64,000 nucleotides of DNA from Auanema rhodensis. Taxonomy: Eukaryota > Nematoda > Chromadorea > Rhabditida > Rhabditidae. A program made the position numbers and the translations under genes. This document shows, piece by piece, positions 57,004 to 64,000 of the stretch; position 1 is the first letter of the stretch; each line of letters starts with the position of its first letter. Location: NCBI GenBank assembly GCA_964057225.1, contig OZ059899.1:11346001-11410000 (forward strand), read 5' to 3'. Below the pieces are notes generated by a model that had not been told where the DNA came from, did no database searches, and worked only from the letters and a program-made list of their open reading frames with translations.

Positions 57004-57368
57004 GTTCCATTCGGAGACTCTATATATGTAACTGCAGGGTTAGAGCCAGACCGACTAGAGGAATGAGGAATGGCACCGCCTTCCCTCATGCCCCTATTCG
57101 GGAGTTCGCCCCTTTGCAAGCCCATGGACGGTTTGCATCTAACTTAGTTAATCTTATATATTAGTCTTTGTCTTGTAAATGTAGTTTACTTTATCCTTGT
57201 GTTATTGTATTGTAATGATATTGTATTGTGTATAATAAATCTATATATTTCCTTATCTTATGTAATCCTTATGCTCTGTTTCCATACCGCTACACTTATG
57301 GAATACTATACGCGTAGTTGAGCAGACTACAATGGTCTGTTCAATATACGTAGGAGCATAATGGAACG
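57004..57368 (+). repeat. Right LTR of element Z (365 bp)
   Basis: Same length and ends as the left LTR, with five substitutions (for example tacaag/tgcaag, ataaac/ataaat). It is followed by ATTC at 57369-57372. Confidence 0.92.
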
Positions 57369-57372
57369 ATTC
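57369..57372. other. Target-site duplication ATTC, right
   Basis: Matches 45296-45299 across the element; the array resumes at once with cgattcattaactagatcg. Confidence 0.55.
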
Positions 57373-57896
57373 CGATTCATTAACTAGATCGTGGTCAGCA
57401 TTTTACAACATTGATAAAATAGAAACTGAGAAAAAAACATCAACAAATGACACTATTAACTTGGTTTTTTGAACAGCTTTTTAATATTTCTTTTTCACTA
57501 TGAGAGAACTTATATTTATTGCTTTTTCAAAATTTTCCATTTTTAACATTATACATCTTGACTATCACACATTGAGAACAACAGTTGGCAATGTTGGTTG
57601 TCACGTCATATTTCATGCAGTTAGATTTTCAGACACATTAATACCTTTAACCATTCTTCTTATGAGTTTTGTAACGATAGATCGTAATAGGAAATGAATT
57701 GCTATAATATGAAAAAATACAAGACATAGTCAACATTGATTTCCCCAAATAGTATCATGTTTGCTTGTTATTCAATTAGAACACTTTTTTTTTGATTGTT
57801 TTCTTGAAATATTCTTTTTTTTCTTTAACAAAGTTATGACTGAGATCAAAATTTGAACTTACTTTTGAACAATTAAACAGAAATTTAAAAAATATT

Positions 57897-57970
57897 TGCC
57901 GCCAGCAGGGGTCGAACCTGCGACCTTGGGCTTATTAGACCCACGCTCTAACCGACTGAGCTATGGCGGC
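57897..57970 (-). tRNA. tRNA-Ile(AAT), copy 55
   Basis: First full tRNA after element Z; matches the consensus. Confidence 0.96.
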
Positions 57971-58560
57971 TACGAAAGTACGAAATAACAAAGCGCTGAT
58001 TATAGGAAACGTGAATGAATGCAGATATTCTCAATTCCGATTCATTAACTAGATCGTGGTCAGCATTTTACAACATTGATAAAATAGAAACTGAGAAAAA
58101 AACATCAACAAATGACACTATTAACTTGGTTTTTTGAACAGCTTTTTAATATTTCTTTTTCACTATGAGAGAACTTATATTTATTGCTTTTTCGAAATTT
58201 TCCATTTTTAACATTATACATCTTGACTATCACACATTGAGAACAACAGTTGGCAATGTTGGTTGTCACGTCATATTTCATGCAGTTAGATTTTCAGACA
58301 CATTAATACCTTTAACCATTCTTCTTATGAGTTTTGTAACGATAGATCGTAATAGGAAATGAATTGCTATAATATGAAAAAATACAAGACATAGTCAACA
58401 TTGATTTCCCCAAATAGTATCATGTTTGCTTGTTATTCAATTAGAACACTTTTTTTTGATTGTTTTCTTGAAATATTCTTTTTTTTCTTTAACAAAGTTA
58501 TGACTGAGATCAAAATTTGAACTTACTTTTGAACAATTAAACAGAAATTTAAAAAATATT

Positions 58561-58634
58561 TGCCGCCAGCAGGGGTCGAACCTGCGACCTTGGGCTTATT
58601 AGACCCACGCTCTAACCGACTGAGCTATGGCGGC
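58561..58634 (-). tRNA. tRNA-Ile(AAT), copy 56
   Basis: Spacer is 1 bp shorter in a T run and has a private ttcGaaa; tRNA matches the consensus. Confidence 0.96.
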
Positions 58635-59234
58635 TACGAAAGTACGAAATAACAAAGCGCTGATTATAGGAAACGTGAATGAATGCAGATATTCTCAATT
58701 CCGATTCATTAACTAGATCGTGGTCAGCATTTTACAACATTGATAAAATAGAAACTGAGAAAAAAACATCAACAAATGACACTATTAACTTGGTTTTTTG
58801 AACAGCTTTTTTATATTTCTTTTTTCACTATGAGAGAACTTATATTTATTGCTTTTTCAAAATTTTCCATTTTTAACATTATACATCTTGACTATCACAC
58901 ATTGAGAACAACAGTTGGCAATGTTGGTTGTCACGTCATATTTCATGCAGTTAGATTTTCAGACACATTAATACCTTTGACCATTCTTCTTATGAGTTTT
59001 GTAACGATAGATCGTAATAGGAAATAGGAAATGAATTGCTATAATATGAAAAAATACAAGACATAGTCAACATTGATTTCCCCAAATAGTATCATGTTTG
59101 CTTGTTATTCAATTAGAACACTTATTTTTTGATTGTTTTCTTGAAATATTCTTTTTTTTTCTTTAACAAAGTTATGACTGAGATCAAAATTTGAACTTAC
59201 TTTTGAACAATTAAACAGAAATTTAAAAAATATT

Positions 59235-59282
59235 TGCCGCCAGCAGGGGTCGAACCTGCGACCTTGGGCTTATTAGACCCAC
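59235..59282 (-). pseudogene. tRNA-Ile 3' part, truncated by insertion (copy 57)
   Basis: Only bases 26 to 73 remain (anticodon arm, T-arm and acceptor 3' strand). The acceptor 5' strand and D-arm are missing; base 26 abuts the foreign segment. It cannot fold as a tRNA. Confidence 0.93.
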
Positions 59283-59429
59283 ATTTTTTTTCATTTTGAA
59301 GATAGAGGGCTCTTCAAATAGCCTCCCAGGTTCACACTTTCTATTCTATGCCCTGTTAACGTAAAAGACTATTAGAGGAAGAAAGATTCATTCATATGCC
59401 ATTCAGATATACATAATACAGAATATAAG

Positions 59430-59566
59430 GACTAGAAGATATATAATAAGACTAGATAAAGTACATAGAAGACTAGAGTGAATGTAATAAGACTAGATAT
59501 ACATCACTAATGAGACTAGAGATAGTCTTACTAAAGGACAAGGATAAAACGGTGGTTCAGACTAGA
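59430..59566 (+). promoter_or_regulatory. Six spaced GACTAGA motifs
   Basis: GACTAGA starts at 59430, 59450, 59471, 59491, 59514 and 59560, spacings 20, 21, 20, 23 and 46. The near two-turn helical spacing suggests a protein-binding array or the remains of a short tandem repeat. No factor is assigned. Confidence 0.4.
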
Positions 59567-59625
59567 TGAGTCATAAGATAAAGACAGCAACGAGGAGAGA
59601 GAAAAGCGACCGTCCGCGACGGTGG

Positions 59626-59632
59626 TATAAAA
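59626..59632 (+). promoter_or_regulatory. TATA-like box in the insert
   Basis: TATAAAA preceded by a GC-rich hairpin (cgaccgtccgcgacggt). It points plus-ward, opposite to the zinc-knuckle frame, so the two parts of the insert may be joined in inverted order. Confidence 0.35.
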
Positions 59633-59645
59633 CAGAGTGCCCGTG

Positions 59646-59672
59646 AATCTCATCAGCCAACGTGATGAGATT
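59646..59672. repeat. Perfect 10-bp inverted repeat
   Basis: AATCTCATCA and TGATGAGATT around a 7-base loop (gccaacg), just after the TATA-like box. It is conserved in the second insert at 63050-63076. Confidence 0.6.
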
Positions 59673-59741
59673 GCATCGATTGAATGATGAATAATCGCAT
59701 TCGCGATATTCCGGGCCAGGAGAGAGAAATCAGAACTGATT

Positions 59742-60282
59742 TCATTCTGCTAGTTCCTCCGCAAACTGCAGCTTGCATAATACACCAGGATGATCGTGGT
59801 CCAGTCCGCTTCCTTTGCACACATGACATATTTTCTTCATCTTCTCCACTGCTAGTTCCTCCGCAAACTGCAGCTTGCATAATACACCAGGATGATCGTG
59901 GTCCAGTCCGCTTCCTTTGCACACATGACATATTTTCTTCATCTTCTCCACACACGGTTTTCCAAAGTGGTTCCGCAAACACTTCAAGCACATGTTGATC
60001 AACTTGCAACGCTTGACGCGTTGTGCTGCAGTCTTGTAGACTGTGCATTTTCCCATGGTGTGGCCCTTCTTCCAACAGAGTTGACATTTCATGTCTTCTT
60101 CCATTTTTCTGTACTTCACTTTAGAGTTGTTCTGCTTTTTTGGTGCAGACATATTCTGACTTTTGTTAGGCATCTTTGCGTTGCCGTTATCCTGGAGTTG
60201 ATCAAGGGAATCGCTCCATTCTTTGATGTTATCAAGACTGAAATAATGATGGTTTTTATACATAGTATACCTCCCCCCGGCG
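59742..60282 (-). pseudogene. Retroelement Gag zinc-knuckle fragment, first copy
   Basis: An open frame of about 180 codons whose first ATG (60287) lies in array sequence, so the natural start is lost. C68-C71-H76-C81 forms a CCHC knuckle (C-x2-C-x4-H-x4-C), followed by further Cys/His clusters (CLKCLRNHFGKPC, CHVCKGSGLDHDHPGVLC) as in BEL/Pao Gag proteins. A 34-codon segment (VEKMKKICHV...) is repeated in frame. No protease or RT follows. It would bind element RNA if it were part of a whole Gag; here it is a relic. Confidence 0.65.
59749..59952. repeat. 102-bp tandem duplication, two copies
   Basis: gctagttcct starts at 59749 and again at 59851. The period of 102 keeps the minus-strand frame and duplicates one Cys/His cluster. 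Confidence 0.9.
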
Positions 60283-60634
60283 AACATTATACATCTTGAC
60301 TATCACACATTGAGAACAACAGTTGGCAATGTTGGTTGTCACGTCATATTTCATGCAGTTAGATTTTCAGACACATTAATACCTTTAACCATTCTTCTTA
60401 TGAGTTTTGTAACGATAGATCGTAATAGGAAATGAATTGCTATAATATGAAAAAATACAAGACATAGTCAACATTGATTTCCCCAAATAGTATCATGTTT
60501 GCTTGTTATTCAATTAGAACACTTTTTTTTTGATTGTTTTCTTGAAATATTCTTTTTTTTCTTTAACAAAGTTATGACTGAGATCAAAATTTGAACTTAC
60601 TTTTGAACAATTAAACAGAAATTTAAAAAATATT

Positions 60635-60708
60635 TGCCGCCAGCAGGGGTCGAACCTGCGAACTTGGGCTTATTAGACCCACTCTCTAACCGACTGAGCT
60701 ATGGCGGC
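60635..60708 (-). pseudogene. tRNA-Ile copy 58, degenerate
   Basis: Full length, but C25 is A (breaking the G10-C25 D-stem pair) and G46 is T in the variable region. The anticodon is still AAT. It sits in the unit rejoined after the first insert and is probably impaired. Confidence 0.75.
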
Positions 60709-61299
60709 TACGAAAGTACGAAATAACAAAGCGCTGATTATAGGAAACGTGAATGAATGCAGATATTCTCAATTCCGATTCATTAACTAGATCGTGGTCA
60801 GCATTTTACAACATTGATAAAATAGAAACTGAGAAAAAAACATCAACAAATGACACTATTACCTTGGTTTTTTGAACAGCTTTTTAATATTTCTTTTTCA
60901 CTATGAGAGAACTTATATTTATTGCTTTTTCAAAATTTTCCATTTTTAACATTATACATCTTGACTATCACACATTGAGAACAACAGTTGGCAATGTTGG
61001 TTGTCACGTCATATTTCATGCAGTTAGATTTTCAGACACATTAATACCTTTAACCATTCTTCTTATGAGTTTTGTAACGATAGATCGTAATAGGAAATGA
61101 ATTGCTATAATATGAAAAAATACAAGACATAGTCAACATTGATTTCCCCAAATAGTATCATGTTTGCTTGTTATTCAATTAGAACACTTTTTTTTTGATT
61201 GTTTTCTTGAAATATTCTTTTTTTTCTTTAACAAAGTTATGACTGAGATCAAAATTTGAACTTACTTTTGAACAATTAAACAGAAATTTAAAAAATATT

Positions 61300-61373
61300 T
61301 GCCGCCAGCAGGGGTCGAACCTGCGACCTTGGGCTTATTAGACCCACGCTCTAACCGACTGAGCTATGGCGGC
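61300..61373 (-). tRNA. tRNA-Ile(AAT), copy 59
   Basis: Matches the consensus; the spacer has a private ttaCcttgg. Confidence 0.96.
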
Positions 61374-61965
61374 TACGAAAGTACGAAATAACAAAGCGCT
61401 GATTATAGGAAACGTGAATGAATGCAGATATTCTCAATTCCGATTCATTAACTAGATCGTGGTCAGCATTTTACAACATTGATAAAATAGAAACTGAGAA
61501 AAAAACATCAACAAATGACACTATTAACTTGGTTTTTTGAACAGCTTTTTTATATTTCTTTTTTCACTATGAGAGAACTTATATTTATTGCTTTTTCAAA
61601 ATTTTCCATTTTTAACATTATACATCTTGACTATCACACATTGAAAACAACAGTTGGCAATGTTGGTTGTCACGTCATATTTCATGCAGTTAGATTTTCA
61701 GACACATTAATACCTTTAACCATTCTTCTTATGAGTTTTGTAACGATAGATCGTAATAGGAAATGAATTGCTATAATATGAAAAAATACAAGACATAGTC
61801 AACATTGATTTCCCCAAATAGTATCATGTTTGCTTGTTATTCAATTAGAACACTTTTTTTTTGATTGTTTTCTTGAAATATTCTTTTTTTTCTTTAACAA
61901 AGTTATGACTGAGATCAAAATTTGAACTTACTTTTGAACAATTAAACAGAAATTTAAAAAATATT

Positions 61966-62039
61966 TGCCGCCAGCAGGGGTCGAACCTGCGACCTTGGGC
62001 TTATTAGACCCACGCTCTAACCGACTGAGCTATGGCGGC
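61966..62039 (-). tRNA. tRNA-Ile(AAT), copy 60
   Basis: Matches the consensus; the unit has a B-type start and A-type body. Confidence 0.96.
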
Positions 62040-62638
62040 TACGAAAGTACGAAATAACAAAGCGCTGATTATAGGAAACGTGAATGAATGCAGATATTCT
62101 CAATTCCGATTCATTGACTAGATCGTGGTCAGCATTTTACAACATTGATAAAATAGAAACTGAGAAAAAAACGTCAACAAATGACACTATTAACTTGGTT
62201 TTTTGAACAGCTTTTTTATATTTCTTTTTTCACTATGAGAGAACTTATATTTATTGCTTTTTCAAAATTTTCCATTTTTAACATTATACATCTTGACTAT
62301 CACACATTGAGAACAACAGTTGGCAATGTTGGTTGTCACGTCATATTTCATGCAGTTAGATTTTCAGACACATTAATACCTTTGACCATTCTTCTTATGA
62401 GTTTTGTAACGATAGATCGTAATAGGAAATAGGAAGTGAATTGCTATAATATGAAAAAATACAAGACATAGTCAACATTGATTTCCCCAAATAGTATCAT
62501 GTTTGCTTGTTATTCAATTAGAACACTTATTTTTTGATTGTTTTCTTGAAATATTCTTTTTTTTCTTTAACAAAGTTATGACTGAGATCAAAATTTGAAC
62601 TTACTTTTGAACAATTAAACAGAAATTTAAAAAATATT

Positions 62639-62686
62639 TGCCGCCAGCAGGGGTCGAACCTGCGACCTTGGGCTTATTAGACCCAC
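62639..62686 (-). pseudogene. tRNA-Ile 3' part, truncated by insertion (copy 61)
   Basis: Same breakpoint as 59235-59282, exactly 3,404 bp further on, so it is a duplicate of that event and not a second insertion. Confidence 0.93.
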
Positions 62687-63686
62687 ATTTTTTTTCATTT
62701 TGAAGATAGAGGGCTCTTCAAATAGCCTCCCAGGTTCACACTTTCTATTCTATGCCCTGTTAACGTAAAAGACTATTAGAGGAAGAAAGATTCATTCATA
62801 TGCCATTCAGATATACATAATACAGAATATAAGGACTAGAAGATATATAATAAGACTAGATAAAGTACATAGAAGACTAGAGTGAATGTAATAAGACTAG
62901 ATATACATCACTAATAAGACTAGAGATAGTCTTACTAAAGGACAAGGATAAAACGGTGGTTCAGACTAGATGAGTCATAAGATAAAGACAGCAACGAGGA
63001 GAGAGAAAAGCGACCGTCCGCGACGGTGGTATAAAACAGAGTGCCCGTGAATCTCATCAGCCAACGTGATGAGATTGCATCGATTGAATGATGAATAATC
63101 GCATTCGCGATATTCCGGGCCAGGAGAGAGAAATCAGAACTGATTTCATTCTGCTAGTTCCTCCGCAAACTGCAGCTTGCATAATACACCAGGATGATCG
63201 TGGTCCAGTCCGCTTCCTTTGCACACATGACATATTTTCTTCATCTTCTCCACTGCTAGTTCCTCCGCAAACTGCAGCTTGCATAATACACCAGGATGAT
63301 CGTGGTCCAGTCCGCTTCCTTTGCACACATGACATATTTTCTTCATCTTCTCCACACACGGTTTTCCAAAGTGGTTCCGCAAACACTTCAAGCACATGTT
63401 GATCAACTTGCAACGCTTGACGCGTTGTGCTGCAGTCTTGTAGACTGTGCATTTTCCCATGGTGTGGCCCTTCTTCCAACAGAGTTGACATTTCATGTCT
63501 TCTTCCATTTTTCTGTACTTCACTTTAGAGTTGTTCTGCTTTTTTGGTGCAGACATATTCTGACTTTTGTTAGGCATCTTTGCGTTGCCGTTATCCTGGA
63601 GTTGATCAAGGGAATCGCTCCATTCTTTGATGTTATCAAGACTGAAATAATGATGGTTTTTATACATAGTATACCTCCCCCCGGCG
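62687..63686 (-). mobile_element. 1,000-bp retroelement-derived insert, second copy
   Basis: I noticed one difference from the first copy (aataagac for aatgagac). It includes the GACTAGA series (62834-62970), the 10-bp inverted repeat and the 102-bp duplication. Confidence 0.65.
63146..63686 (-). pseudogene. Retroelement Gag zinc-knuckle fragment, second copy
   Basis: Predicted protein identical to the one at 59742-60282, including the duplicated Cys/His segment; same missing start and missing pol. Confidence 0.65.
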
Positions 63687-64000
63687 AACATTATACATCT
63701 TGACTATCACACATTGAGAACAACAGTTGGCAATGTTGGTTGTCACGTCATATTTCATGCAGTTAGATTTTCAGACACATTAATACCTTTGACCATTCTT
63801 CTTATGAGTTTTGTAACGATAGATCGTAATAGGAAATGAATTGCTATAATATGAAAAAATACAAGACATAGTCAACATTGATTTCCCCAAATAGTATCAT
63901 GTTTGCTTGTTATTCAATTAGAACACTTATTTTTTGATTGTTTTCTTGAAATATTCTTTTTTTTCTTTAACAAAGTTATGACTGAGATCAAAATTTGAAC

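Larger units (their letters stand above)
45300..57368 (+). mobile_element. Element Z: apparently intact Ty3/gypsy-type element with internal envelope (12.1 kb)
   Basis: In order: 365-bp LTR, primer-binding site, 1.9-kb leader with an antisense gene candidate, a 2,901-codon Gag-envelope-Pol frame, 0.7-kb 3' untranslated region, polypurine tract and 365-bp LTR. The LTRs differ at 5 positions that I can count (about 98.6% identical), so the insertion is fairly recent but not new. The order protease-RT-RNase H-integrase plus the GPY module places pol in the Ty3/gypsy group. The main frame has no stop or visible catalytic loss, so it may still be active. Confidence 0.93.
59283..60282 (-). mobile_element. 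1,000-bp retroelement-derived insert, first copy (BEL/Pao-like zinc-knuckle fragment)
   Basis: It replaces about 275 bp of the array, from tRNA base 25 to spacer sequence of the next unit (resuming aacattatac at 60283). The minus-strand right part encodes a gag-type zinc-knuckle protein piece; the left part is non-coding with LTR-like signals. No terminal repeats or target duplication are seen, so it is a fragment or rearranged piece. The BEL/Pao call rests on the spacing of its Cys/His clusters. Confidence 0.65.
57369..64000. repeat. tRNA-Ile array, continued, with a 3,404-bp composite repeat
   Basis: Same unit type as left of element Z. Two units are cut inside the tRNA gene and continue into an identical 1,000-bp foreign segment (59283 and 62687). 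These composite blocks repeat with a period of 3,404 bp. The block holds a truncated unit, two A-type units and one unit with a 7-bp duplication (aggaaataggaa) before the next insertion. The window ends inside the second block. Confidence 0.93.

Overview
The window is eukaryotic and most likely from a nematode. The evidence is AT-rich DNA, an inferred 45-base GT...AG intron ending in TTTTTAG, Ty3/gypsy-type elements with a single long reading frame, and polymerase III tRNA genes with a T6 terminator. The organism call is an inference; no ordinary host protein-coding gene is visible.

Layout. (1) Bases 1-9365 hold minus-strand Ty3/gypsy-type retroelement sequence: the gag start of one damaged copy (running off the left edge) and the envelope-pol end of another, joined through one shared LTR. 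(2) Bases 9366-45299 are a tandem array of 54 units of about 665 bp, each with one minus-strand tRNA-Ile gene (anticodon AAT) and a poly-T terminator. Almost all tRNA copies are identical; one has an anticodon change to AGT (Thr). Unit variants form higher-order repeats of 1,331 bp and 4,666 bp. (3) Bases 45300-57368 are an apparently intact 12.1-kb Ty3/gypsy-type element (element Z) inserted in the array, with 365-bp LTRs, a primer-binding site, a polypurine tract and a 4-bp target duplication. (4) Bases 57369-64000 continue the array, interrupted twice by the same 1,000-bp foreign segment with a retroelement zinc-knuckle reading frame. The copies lie 3,404 bp apart, so the insertion has been amplified with the array.

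Element Z is the most interesting object. Its 2,901-codon frame has the order Gag - envelope-like glycoprotein - protease - reverse transcriptase - RNase H - integrase. The glycoprotein lies inside the polyprotein, between Gag and protease, instead of after pol. It has an internal signal segment, two furin-like sites, a Thr-rich mucin-like stretch, a membrane anchor and a PPxY tail. Its conserved core resembles herpesvirus gB-type (class III) fusogens. The gag frame has no AUG at its start in either element copy, and a conserved 19-base block with a small hairpin lies just before the first conserved GTG. In the 5' leader of Z, on the opposite strand, lies a previously unlisted two-exon gene candidate (162 codons), apparently absent from the related copy at the left.

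How the parts relate: the tRNA array is older than element Z, which split a unit 60 bp upstream of a tRNA 5' end. The array is being remodelled by unequal exchange, which produced the higher-order repeats and spread the 1,000-bp insert. The short reading frames repeated in every array unit (65 or 83 codons) are judged non-coding.
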